NCBI GenBank assembly: GCA_003550305.1 | Contig: QKYT01000114.1 | Coordinates: 107,175-171,174, forward strand | DNA: 64,000 bases | Origin: Glomus cerebriforme | Lineage: Eukaryota > Glomeromycota > Glomeromycetes > Glomerales > Glomeraceae | Reading direction: 5' to 3' | Shown: piece by piece, positions 12,112 to 23,304 of the stretch | Position numbering within the stretch: position 1 is the stretch's first letter | How the letters are laid out: the number at the start of each line of letters is the position of its first letter | The notes under the pieces: generated by a model | What the model saw: the letters and a program-made list of their open reading frames with translations, nothing else | Databases searched by the model: none | What the model was told of the DNA's origin: nothing | Translations under genes and position numbers: made by a program

Positions 12112-13915
12112 GATTTATTTTTTATTTATAAGTAAAGGGTTTTAAAATATTATACAAATCATACAAGAAAGAAAAAAAAATATTTTTTTTTCTCTCGTAT
12201 AAAAGAAAAAAAAAGATATTTTGTACAAGTAAATTTTTTTTTTCTATTTTGTTTCATGTTACAAGAATATATGAATATATATATATCTATACCCTTTTTT
12301 TTCTGAAACATTATTAAAAAAAATAGCTATATTAGAATCAAATAAATTTCGAATCAAATTCGAATATTATTTTCTCTTTTATATTTTTCCTTTTATGTGA
12401 ATAACATTTAAAATTATCATTTGAATGTTTTTTTGCATCTTGTATTTATTAAAAAGAAAAAAACCATTGTAATTAATGTATAATATGTATGAGATGATTA
12501 CACTACATTAATCCACCTTATTATCTTATTTCTTATTTCAATTATTTATATGAATTTATAAATTTATAATAATGATCTTTATAGATTTCGTATAATATGA
12601 ATTATGTTTCATGTTGTATCGTGTTACTCGAACTCTAGGTCTTAATTATTTTATTTTTACAATTTAGTAAAATTCCGTCAACTGTTGACATAAGAAAAAG
12701 AAACTCCAAAAAAATGATTTCCGGGTAAAGGAGTTAACCGATTCCAAGTTTAGTATATTAAAAAAAAAAAAAAATTTACGAAATAACTCCGATTATTTTT
12801 ATTTTTTCATTCGTTCAACAATAGAAAGAAATTTATCTATAAATAATCAAATAATAAGAATAAATATTTATAAAAGGAATATATGGATATATATATATAT
12901 ATTTGGAATTTTATTTTATTATTAAAAGAATTGTGTAATATGTTAAATAAGGAAATATGTAATTTATTTATATTAATATTTAATAAATATTTAATATAAG
13001 ATACAGCTAATTATACAAACCGGTTCTTAAAATACTATTTAGGTTTTCAATTACAAGATGAAAAAAAAGAGGTTCATAAAAATAGCAGTTTAAAATTAAC
13101 CTCCTTTTATAAGAGTACGATTCGCACTTATAGCGAAGTAACCAACCGTCCTGGAATCACTATTATATGATTCAAGGCATAGCAATAAGAGTATACCTGA
13201 GTATACCGTATTTGTTTCTCATTACAAGCCTGATTATTATTATTTTTAATGCAACTTAAGAATCGATTGCATATGACAATCACTGAACAATTCTCTGAGT
13301 ACGAAAAACTAAACTTAATTTACCTTTTGTTTTAAAGGCTGATAGTCATCAAAACAGAAATCGAGATGATATTTAACTGCAGATTACCGAGATATTTAGC
13401 CTTTTGAGGTTAGGTTATTAGAGTTATCCATCCAATTCCGTGGTATCATACTAAACAGTTGCGGACAAACAGATATCCTTATGCCTCATACTTTTATCAA
13501 AGTCTAATAGTTTTAAAAATCTTCTAATATATTAAACTATAAAATTCTTTAGTTTTAATAGTAATGAAAAGAACCAGGAAATACAATAGAATGATTAAAA
13601 TTTGGATTGGTCTTAAAAGAAACAGTAATAACCTATTGTTGCTTTTAATAGTTCTAACTAGTCACTTAGTCTTACTTATCTTGAGCTTACATTTTTTTTA
13701 ACTTGTGCATACCGTATGTGCGTATGTGGATGATTAGAAATTTTTTTTATTCGATATAATAAAATCGATTATAATAAATTAAATATATAAAGTTTTATCA
13801 GATAATTTACCCATACTATAGGAAAAAAAATGGCATAAACCATTTTAATGCAATAAAAAAAATCCAGTCTATTTTCGTGGGTTATGCATAAAAAATCTTA
13901 ATATTAATTTAAGCT
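12112..13915. other. AT-rich intergenic sequence
   Basis: This is the upstream region of the GH9 gene on the minus strand, followed by sequence of unknown origin. The part from about 13020 to 13560 is less AT-biased and may be eroded repeat, but I found no readable frame. Homopolymer runs and a short TA repeat (12884-12901) are present. Confidence 0.45.
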
Positions 13916-14107
13916 ATGCTGGAACTCCATCATAATTTAACGATGTTTCAGACATTAAAGCAGATCACGTGCAATGATGCAATCGCTAATCACCTGACCT
14001 GTCTGTGCGAGAATTTACAATCTAAGGTGGTCCTTGGGCATATTGTATGGTTATTGGAAGAGGTACAGAAGCTAGTGGAAGCTTCTCAAAGTGGGATAAA
14101 AAGGTGA
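13916..14107 (+). pseudogene. C-terminal remnant of a PD-(D/E)XK nuclease-like family protein
   Basis: An open frame of 63 codons ends with VLGHIVWLLEEVQKLVEA, then SQSGIKR and a stop. The same block, decayed, is readable at 45500-45558 (YIAWLLEKMQKLV) at the end of a longer relic that carries the nuclease core, so the two share ancestry. The core itself is not readable upstream, so this is at most the tail of a broken copy. The first 30 codons do not match the other copy and may be non-homologous. The link to the nuclease family rests on within-window similarity. Confidence 0.55.
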
Positions 14108-17100
14108 TATCATCAGGTGATCTTGCGATAAAATCGAATTATAATTTAGGGATAGATAGGGTATAGGATAGAAACGTAGTAACTTCATCATGTATATGTA
14201 TCCCAAACCTTTGTATTTATTTTTCGTATTAATAAAAATTTTTTCTTGTAAAGTTTCGTTTACCTCAGGTAAGGAATCACATGAACTTTGATTTAAAAAT
14301 TATTCCCAATCCTACATAAAGACAAGATTACTATCTTCACTTTCTTTGGGAATATTATTCTCTTTATTCTTGAAAATTCCAATTTTGAACACTTAAATAA
14401 AGGCAATATTGAAAGTGCAATCCGAGAAGATTAACTCACCCAGACAGTAAAATGTCAGACTTATGGCTAAGATTACTTAGCTAGCCGTTTACTAGTCTCT
14501 TAATACACATATTTTAAAATACTGTATTTCAGTGAAAAGCAATAGTTCTTTATTACATTTTTAATCAATCACAAAGAAAAGAAATCAGAATTTTATTTAT
14601 AACTATTCTGATTTAAAACATAAAAAAAGAAGTTTACTGTTTTTTAGAAGTCTCGTTTTTTAAGAATGTCTTGAGTCCAGCCATCGTGCTACCGATGATG
14701 GACAAAGTAGCACCAATTATAAGGAAAAGAACCTTGGTTGTAGACCATGGTTTCATACAAAATTCCTTCACATAATAATTCTTTTCAAATTGCTGGTATT
14801 CCTTGGATCCAATTCCATTTGGAGATAGTGCGATTGAGGTGCGATCCAAATCCGGTCAATCCGGATATCTGATGAGCCATCCGTCAAAAAGGCAGATACA
14901 GACTTCATTGTCCCAAAATGAATCTGAAATTTCGCCACGAGACCTTTCTTGCAGATTTCGTCTATATATAGTAACTCTGTTTTGTGCGTTATATTGATCA
15001 TCATTCTATTACGGCGGATATCCGATCAATCCGATGAAAAAAAAACCTACAAAAAAAATTCAAAAGAACGTTAGTAACCGTTCTTTAAAGTATTAAATTA
15101 GAAAAATCAATCCTCCTACATATAAACTCACCCTCCAAACCGAATCTACAAAAAAAAAAAAAAATCAAAAGAACGTTAATAATCGTTCTTTAAAAGTATT
15201 ATGATCATCCGCTGACGGATTGTTACTTAGTTGAGCCCTCTTCATGTCGCCAGAAATGACGAGTTGACTATTACATACTGTATATTAATATTAATTTCTT
15301 CTTTTTTAAACCCTACAAAAAATTTCAATACATTTGATTAAAATATATTGTATAAATATGAAAAAAAAATTATTTTGACAAAAAATACATACCGGTAACT
15401 CCACACTTACAATAAAACTATTCTTTGTCTCGTAAAAGTCAGTTGTTGTAGTCCTTTATTACTAAAGAAACTTCGAGAGGAGGAAGACGATAAGCTCAAT
15501 AAAGAGCGACGATAATGCCTCATAAAATAATAACTAAACATAATAGTACGAATTTTACACTTACCCATTATTAGCGAAGAAAAAGAAAAAGTTTGCAAAA
15601 AAGGTTGAGCAAAGAGAACCAATTTTTCTGTAAATATATTGAAGCCGTTAAATTATATCAATAAATCAATCAATATTACGCTATATTATAATAACTTTCA
15701 CGTGAAATAAATACTTTGGCAACAATGTCATATGTCATGTAGGTAACGCTTCGGTAGGGTATATATACACTTCTCACGTCATACAGCCCTGGCGTACTAC
15801 TGCGCATTTCAGGTGATCGATCTCACATCAGTTACATGATTATTCGGCAGAGGACACTTTCTATTTATTTTTTTCAGCCTCTACTGTTATACCTTTGTCC
15901 GGGAACTTCAGCTGATTCTTCCAGGTATCTGGACTTGAATTTCGGAATATAATTTTAACACCTCATTAAGTGAAATCCTAGGTTCTTTAGTATTATTGCA
16001 AATCAAATAATATTATTTTTCATATTTTTCACTACCTTCACTATCAATTAACCAGTGGCCTTCATATAGGCAGATTTGTGTATTATAGATAAAGTAGCAA
16101 TCTACTTAATTTTCACAGTCTTTAATATTTATACTGGCATGAAGTTCTAAACACAAAGTAGTCCTTTCGAATCAATTTATCATCAAATTAATATTCTGGA
16201 GTAAAGAGAGTTGATTACTTTGTAATCATTTTAGAGGGACTTGAAACTTTTTACCAGAAATATAACTAGTTTTTGGTAGTATAATTACCTCAGGTTTGAG
16301 TGAATTAATTGGACCTGAAGAATTAGAGATATAAATTAAAGAAATAGATATGCTTACCTCAAAAAATTCAGTCATATATACATTACTTTTCATAATGCTA
16401 ATCACTTTTTGGCATTCATCCATATTACTAGGCTTTTTCAAAAAACTATTTAAATTTGAACATAAGTTATCACTGTTTTCAATTTAGTGCAACCAGCATT
16501 TTTTTAGGTTATATTACATGAGAAAATCAATAAACCAATAAAATTATATTTGTATGCATATTAAACAATATAAAAATATTGATAACCAATGAAATTATTA
16601 GTATTATGTAATTAATTTTAAATAAAAAAAATCTTTTAAAAAATATAAACTACTTAATATGCTTAAAAATCCTATAACATACAAGTAAAATTGCTAATAA
16701 ATATTTCGTCTAGCTTTATAGAATTAATAAATTATAAATATGAACTTTTTATTTTAAGAGTTTAGCTTTTTTTTTATATTAAATTATCAAAAAAAATATA
16801 TTTTAAAGTGAAAATCAAGGAAATTTACAAAATTTCATAGTCTGAAAACCAATACTTACTTAGTAAATATTATAGTAGTGAAATAAAGGATTCATCTGGG
16901 ATACTTTCAGGTGAGATCAGTAAAATTGACATAATGGTAAAGTACAAGTAATATATGTAAAAGGAGCGATAAAGTATGAGAAGAATAATAGAACATAAGT
17001 AAAAGAACTGTGGAAAAATAAACTTTTTTTTGGTAAAGTGAAGTAAAAGAGTTATGGGAAAATAAAAAACTTTTGCCATAATGCAATTTGGTTAACTTAA

Positions 17101-17619
17101 ATAATTCATAAAATATAAAAATAGAGTTTTAACAGGTTTTTAACTGGCTTTTCAAATGTCAACATCCTTTCAATACCACTCCCAAATTATATTTTTAAAA
17201 ACCTAATAAATAAGACAGAACATAACCTGTACTCCCTAAAGAACCAAAAAAAAAATAAAAAATAAAAGAAATATTGACTTTAAAAAGCATAGAGTTAAAA
17301 AAATGTTTATTTATTTATTTAAATAACAGAATTGTATATTCACATGAAGATTATCTTGATAATCAATAAGATTAATGAGATTATCTTAGAATTTTTGAAA
17401 ATAGTTGAGTTTCAAAAATAATTTAGGAGTTTTAAAAAAATTTAAAAATTAATTTAGAATTAATTTAGAACTTTTTAAATTAATTTAAAACTAATTTAGG
17501 AGTTTAGAAAGGCAACACTAGTCTGTATTATATGTATGATAATCATGCTGTACATATATAGAATAATTTATAAAAATCTCATCAACTTCATCAGAACTGA
17601 GTGATGATACACTTTCTCT
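14108..17619. other. relic-rich intergenic region without a supported gene
   Basis: Short frames on both strands do not hold together. Sequence around 14843-14886 and 15012-15036 shares CCGATCAATCCG / GGATATCCG-type words in both orientations, which looks like remnants of inverted-repeat elements. A duplicated hairpin lies at 15063-15191 (listed separately). The GTGATCGATCTCACAT-like sequence near 15813 has a weaker relative near 21600 and another near 46857, possibly a shared upstream part of a repeated gene family. Confidence 0.4.
15063..15191. repeat. duplicated hairpin (two copies about 105 bp apart)
   Basis: AAAGAACG and CGTTCTTT form a perfect 8-bp stem with an 8-nt loop at 15063-15086. 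The same stem recurs at 15168-15191 with a different loop. The flanks are also duplicated: a CTACAAAA run before each copy and AGTATTA after each. This indicates a direct duplication of a palindromic unit. Confidence 0.75.
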
Positions 17620-17925
17620 TTTTTTCACATTCTTTCATACAGAATTAGAATGTATTTTAGCAGTTTTAGTAATACATTTCTTCAGATGATCATTGTCACA
17701 TTTGATAGTATTTTTACAGATAATTACTAAGGAGTCACATACAGTACAATAAATATGAAATGAATGTCTTTCAGCTTTAAATTTCCTATCTTTATATGAT
17801 ATTTCAATCATTTGAATAAATCCATTCTTAGAGAAATATTTTGGATTATATTCAAAAAGTTTCTTAAATGAATAATGAATACAAGAACATCACATTTCTG
17901 GTATTTTACCACTATACCTATATAT
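17620..17925 (-). pseudogene. decayed cysteine-rich protein fragment
   Basis: Reading the minus strand from about 17925 downward gives one coding-like frame of roughly 90 residues. It contains LFEYNPKYFSKNGFIQMIE and then HIYCTVCDSLVIICKN, with further Cys and His spaced like a zinc-binding domain (CDNDHLKKC), before a stop. An in-frame stop near the beginning and the lack of a start or flanking exons indicate a relic. The family is not recognised; a zinc-finger protein or a transposase-associated finger are both possible. Confidence 0.45.
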
Positions 17926-19859
17926 ATTGCAGATTGTTTAATGCCTGCACTACTACAGGATTTAAACTAGAATAGTTAGTTTTAACTATTTTACAGGTAG
18001 TTTATAGCAATTTATAATAATTTCACTAATTTTATTGATTTATAGCTATTTTAAAGACTTATAGTGATTTATAGTAAGTACAGAGGGTGATTAATATTAT
18101 ACGAACACTATTCTATCCAAATTATGCTGATCATTATATATTAATGTAATATAAATTAATGTATTATTTTGTACTTACAGTCATAATAAATAAATTCCTA
18201 TACTTAATATTTTTTAGAATTTTTTGCAAGTATGAAAATGCTTACTGCAAAAATTCTGATTTGTACAACTAGAATAATAAATAGTTGAAATTTTAAAAAA
18301 AATGGCATGATTTGGTCATTATTAATCTTATCAATATGTATTTACTATTATTTGAATCGTCTCAATGAGATGAATACAATGAGCTAAAAATCATAAAAAA
18401 CTAACCATTGGATTCAAAAATATCATAGAAATATCTAAATTTTTGAAGCGTATGTAATTATACATTGGATATTGATCATATAAAGACAATTTTATTATCA
18501 TTCGAATCTTCTCAATGAGATGAATCTAATGAATATAAAATCATGAAATTTCAATCAATAGATACCAAAATATCTTTAAATGTCTGTGTAATATTGTTCG
18601 TCCTCTATATATTATAATAAAATATCAAATTCATTTTTATTCAATTATCCTCTTATTCAAAGAACTTCAGGATGAAAACAGATTTATAACTGATTTTTTC
18701 TGATATAATGATTTGGTTAAAAATAGATCTGATCACCATAAATAACTAAATTATAATGTTTGATTTCCTGCCAGTTTTATGACAGTTCTAGGACAGTTTT
18801 AGGTACTGGCAAGTTTTTATAAATCATGAGATAATCGGCCAATTAGAAAAAAAAAGTCTAAACTACCACTCTGAAAATTTTATTTATTAGTTAAAAGATG
18901 TTTTACTAAATGATCTGTACAGGTCTCTTCTATAACATTGTTCATCATATCAAGAAATATTGCTTCAGAATTATTTTCTTTTTTCTCTACTTGATGATGC
19001 ATATTTTTATTTTAAGCTTTAAATGCATTTATAGTTTTATCAGAAGTTTTCTCATTTCCTGCAAGACCGGAAAAAAATGATGCTGATATTGATGAATTGG
19101 ATTATTCATAAATTTGGTTTTATTATTTTTATAGATTATTAGTTATGTGAATATGCAGGAAAAAAAATTCAAATTACAAAAACATATGTGCAAAATGTTT
19201 AGCCAGATATTTTTTTAGCAAATAAGAGATCTATTTATCTTTTTCAGATAAAAAAGTTTGTGACACAATACTTTACCTTTTAGCTTTATTTGATGCATAC
19301 AGTACACATTTTTTTTTAATTTTGCATATCCAACACCTGCATATATATATGGTAAAAATTACTAGCCTGATGTGGGTAAAAAAAATATTTTATAAGATGT
19401 GAAATTGTAAATACAGATAAATGCAGTAATATGGTGCAGTAGTCATGTGACAGCATGAATATTATTTATAGAATCATATAATTGTAATCATGTCATAAAG
19501 AAATGGTCTATAATGTTTTAGATTTAGGTATTAGATAGATTTGAGATAGCATCGATACTATATAATTTCACCTGCTTAATCTTATTTATTCCTATCCTTA
19601 CAAACATCTTGTATATATTTTTTGTTTTTTGAGTTTTCTTACGTAAATTTGTTTCTGTAATTTTCAGAAGATATTAAAAAACTTTACAGTATACTTAACT
19701 TCTAGTTATTGGATTGATAACTAATGTATCTTGAAATTTAATATCCCTGATCCTATTTTTGAATATTTCAGCATATTTATACTAACATAAAATTTCATTT
19801 TGATTCGCCTTTGTAACACATAATTCTGCATAAATTGCCTTTTGGTATAAACAGGCTAA
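17926..19859. other. intergenic region with a diverged tandem duplication
   Basis: No coding frame is supported. Aside from the 150-bp-period repeat at 18345-18600 (listed separately), I see only AT-rich sequence with occasional short palindromes. Confidence 0.4.
18345..18600 (+). repeat. two diverged copies of a repeat, period about 150 bp
   Basis: Both copies carry the near-palindrome TCTCAATGAGATGAAT (18360 and 18510), preceded by TTGAATC or TTCGAATC and followed by AATGA, then AAAATCAT and an A-rich block with AAATATC. This looks like an old tandem duplication or two insertions of a dispersed element. Confidence 0.6.
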
Positions 19860-20817
19860 GCTTTATGATACAGATCTATCACCATTCTCTTTAGTATTTT
19901 CATTATTTTCAGCTTTCTCTTCCTTGGCAGGTATAGACAACTCTTGCAAGAGAGTCTGAAATCTTTCCTATTCACAAGTGATCCTTGGAGAGATCTATCT
20001 TGAAGACTGCCTTAATAAATTTCTTCTTGATTGGGATTCACTTACTTGCACATTGGCATCATTTCTGCTATTTTCATTGGATCGATTACCCAAATTATCC
20101 TGTATATTGTTAGTGCAGATTTTATTATTAGAATTAGTTTAATTCTCTGAAGTTCTAGAGATAGATGAAAGATAAAAGTGAAAACTGTTATTGCATAAAT
20201 ATAAGCAATAATATTCAGAAGCGCTGTGCATGGATTTGCTCTGCTTACTTATTATCAACAAAATTGGATTAGTTATCATCATCCTCAATCATGATTGGAC
20301 TTGTCACCTGATCCTGCATAGTGACTTGCTTCAATTAACTCCCTTATTTAGTACGAAAGCCACCTTCTACCAATTCTAGTGAAGTCATGAGCTTCTTATT
20401 ACTCTGTTCAGTGTCAGTTTGTTTTTTCTGAAAGTGATATTTACCAGAGACCACTACCGCTTCTTCTCTAACCAGATAAATCATCACAGAATACGAAGGA
20501 TAGGAAGGGTACTTCATTTTTCCTTACATAATATACTCCTCAAGACATGTTCTGTGAAAAAGGTATTCACAATCTAATACAATGAATGATTGAAATCGAT
20601 ATGTTAAAATTGCTTTTTAGCAAATACTGCAAGAATTGAGTTTTAGAATTCTGCTAGGAATAGTTGAAATTTCTTGATTTTGAAGATAATTTAATGCAAG
20701 TACTTTGAGTTGGGAAAACTCAAAAGTATCTGTTTGAATTTCAGAAGTGCTGATTGAAGGTTCACTGACTATAGTGGTAAATGAAGGTTCACTGACCATA
20801 GTAATAGTAAATTGTAA
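19860..20817 (-). pseudogene. RING-finger protein pseudogene
   Basis: From about 20799 downward on the minus strand, a frame starts with ATG and reads about 59 codons to CSIC, then a stop. In the same frame after the stop it continues KAILTYRF...VLDCEYLFHRTCLEEYI. The spacing CxxC...C..LFH..C is that of a RING-H2 finger, the class of E3 ubiquitin ligases; the last pair of ligands is not readable. Further down the strand a Lys/Glu/Asn-rich stretch (AKEEKAENNENTKENGDRS) is still readable near 19880-19945 in another frame. At least three stops and frame changes make it a pseudogene. It lies in a zone with other relics of the same age class. Confidence 0.6.
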
Positions 20818-21639
20818 AGAGAATGAAGAGCGATATGTAAAATAATTTCTGCCTTGTTCACTCCTATTTATATTACTTAAGTCACTATATGACTGTCCTT
20901 TCTTGAAAAGAAACTTAAGCTAAAGTAAGAAGTTAATATTAGTGGTAATATTAATTCAAAATTGCTTTAATCATTAGAACATCAATCTCAAAAGTAACGC
21001 ATCTATCTCATTTTCCATATACTAGAGATCTGCTGGTCAAAGAAACTGTACATGATCATTGTAAAACATAAATGTTGCTAGATCTTTGCTAGCAATCTTA
21101 TTGTCCAATAATCCTTTTTTCTCATATTATTTGAAAAAAAGATAAACCTATTAGAATATGCTATCTGGATATACTTTTAGAATATACTATTAAGATAAGT
21201 TATCTTCTGCAGATCGATAGATCAAGATCCTGAGTTACAAAATTACCATATTAGAATGCATTAGCTTAGTGATCAAAAAATAGTATATATACTTTAACAC
21301 CTTTGGCTAAATTTATCGCCACTGGCTAAGAGATCAGATGCAGTATTTATTTTGTGATACATTTCTGAATTTTTTTCTCATAAATGTTTGAAAAAAAGAT
21401 ATGTAGTTTCTTAACTGTAAAATTCAAACAAGATATTTTTTGAACTGTAATTTTTTCTGGGCACAAACATAATGAATAAATGGGCCACAAGTCTGGCATT
21501 TTCTTCTCTAAGTAAGAGAAGCTTGGATTTCATCACTTTTTTATACAAGTGAAAAAAATAATGCCAATCTTACATCATATAGTCAGCGTGCATTTCAAGT
21601 GATTGATTCACATGACTGGACTATGCTATTATTGCAAAT

Positions 21640-22180
21640 TTAAGTTTATTACTTGAAGTGTTGCAGGTAAGACAATATTCCAACTTATCTTGAGAATACA
21701 ATTTTGCTAATTCAGAATCATAAGGGAACTAATTCCCATTCTCACAATATTATGAGTCATATAATTCATAATATAGGTAGGGATATTCTTTTAAAGTCAC
21801 ACTGATGTAGGGAGTATGAGCATCATATGGGACGATCAGCATGTTCTTTTTTGGTTAAGAGATTTGTGATATATTCGCCTTGGTAGGTAGCTTTAATACT
21901 ACATCTGGCATAAAAAAAAGCAAATTTTGCAGATTTCCGCAGTTCTGCGCCTCAATAACAACTCGTTCCTACTTGATTTTCCCAATATCACAATTTAGTT
22001 CTGCAATGAGTTTAGCTTTTCTTTATCACTCTACTCTAATTTTGCAAGTCTGGCCTCATTCTCCTCCATAGCCTGCCTTAGCTTAGCATTTTCAGCTTTA
22101 ACTTTGGCATTTTCAACCTTAATCTCAGCATTCTCAGCCAGAAGCTCGACACGCGTTGTTTCAATGAATCAAGTTCAGAT
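21640..22180 (-). pseudogene. coiled-coil repeat protein pseudogene
   Basis: On the minus strand from about 22150, a frame encodes heptad-like repeats of the type AENAEIKVENAKVKAENAK followed by LRQAMEENEARLAKLE and then a stop. After a one-base shift it continues LIAELNCDIGKIK, a stop, and ERVVIEAQN. About 240 bp further, a new readable frame (VTLKEYPYLYYELYDS with two stops) may be a later exon. Coiled coils of this composition are, from memory, very abundant in Rhizophagus predicted proteins. A related but different decayed copy lies at 37850-38697. Confidence 0.6.
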
Positions 22181-22740
22181 TGCATATTCAATAACACCTT
22201 TCATATAGAACGCGATTTATTTAAAATGTATTTTACTAAAGTGGGACTTTAGGTCTCACTTTTTTATTCACCATACATCTCCATATCCCACGAAAAATAT
22301 ACTTGATACAATGTATAGCATTTTCAGCTTGAATTCTTTATTGATGCAGTAAATAAATTACATGATCCTGCTTATAAATTTACAAGTGAAATGGTGTTTC
22401 TAAATTAATTATAAACTACCTATACTAACATATTGTTCATAATCCGGTTTCATTTGTCCCAGTCATAGATATTCTTGATATTCTGGATAAATAAAATGGT
22501 CGTCAGTTATACTTTAACCTTAGTAAAACCCGTGATGCAAATAAGGATCCGAAAAAATTCATAGTTTAGTCTGGAACTTTCCATTAACACTAGTATCGGC
22601 AACCGGGGTACTGTATACTGCGGTTCATCAATGTAATCGGTTATAAATAGTACCATGACATAATTTTAATATAAATGTCTCATCCAAACATTTTTCTCGT
22701 CCAAACATTTTTTTTCTTTTTTCTCATCAAAAGATTATCG
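22181..22740. other. intergenic, upstream of the small membrane/coiled-coil gene
   Basis: Less AT-rich in its last 250 bases, which may include the promoter of the gene starting at 22741. An in-frame ATG at 22675 would add a T-run-derived segment and is less likely to be the start. Nothing else is recognised. Confidence 0.4.
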
Positions 22741-23304
22741 ATGGAAGGTCAGGAAGGTCAACAAGGTCAACAACGAATCGTAACTTTACTACAACAGCAA
22801 CAGTGGTTCGTAACTTTCAAATGGTGGTTCAAAACAATTACTGGTAAAAAAGTGTTTCTGTACCGTTTTTTTGCTAGTCAACATATCAATAAATCTGTAT
22901 ATTATATCTTTAGATTTCGTTAGCTTTTTCATGAAAGTCGGTGCATTTATTGGATTTATTGGATCAATGATCTCATTAGTAATTTACGCTATACAAATAA
23001 AAGACGTATATACAGTAACTACCTTAAAATGATGCCACCTGTTTCACATAATAACATCTTGATTTTTTAGGAAATTAAAATTATGATCGTAAATTTAAGA
23101 AATGATATGGACTTAGGGTTCGAAAATTTATTCGAAAATTTAAGAAAAGATATGAACTCAGGGTTCGAATAGTTTGATCGTAGATTCAATCTTGTCGATA
23201 AAGAGACTGCTGTAATAAATGAAAAAATGTCCATGCTTAACGATAAAATTGATAAAGAGATGAGACTAAATTTTTCATTCGAATTGCACAGAAGATGGTT
23301 GTAG
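22741..23304 (+). pseudogene. small membrane/coiled-coil protein gene with an in-frame TAG
   Basis: Exons 22741-22843, 22914-23005 and 23071 onward join in phase through two GT-AG introns. The protein starts MEGQEGQQGQQR, then has a Trp-rich segment, one hydrophobic helix (about residues 40-62, VGAFIGFIGSMISLVIYAI) and a helical, heptad-like stretch with repeated NLRNDM / NLRKDM and GFEN / GFE units. A TAG at 23170-23172 stops translation after about 98 residues. Beyond it the same frame stays open and equally helical (FDRRFNLVDKE...) to a second TAG at 23302-23304, just before a good splice donor (gtaag). Either this is a recently broken gene of about 142 or more residues, or the short form is the real product. 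The family is unknown. Confidence 0.5.

Noticed and set aside
14634..15004. Two overlapping minus-strand frames, one with a hydrophobic C-terminal helix
   Set aside because: Part of the sequence is repeat DNA with inverted GGATATCCG/CCGATCAATCCG words. The frames overlap in different phases and show no family signature.
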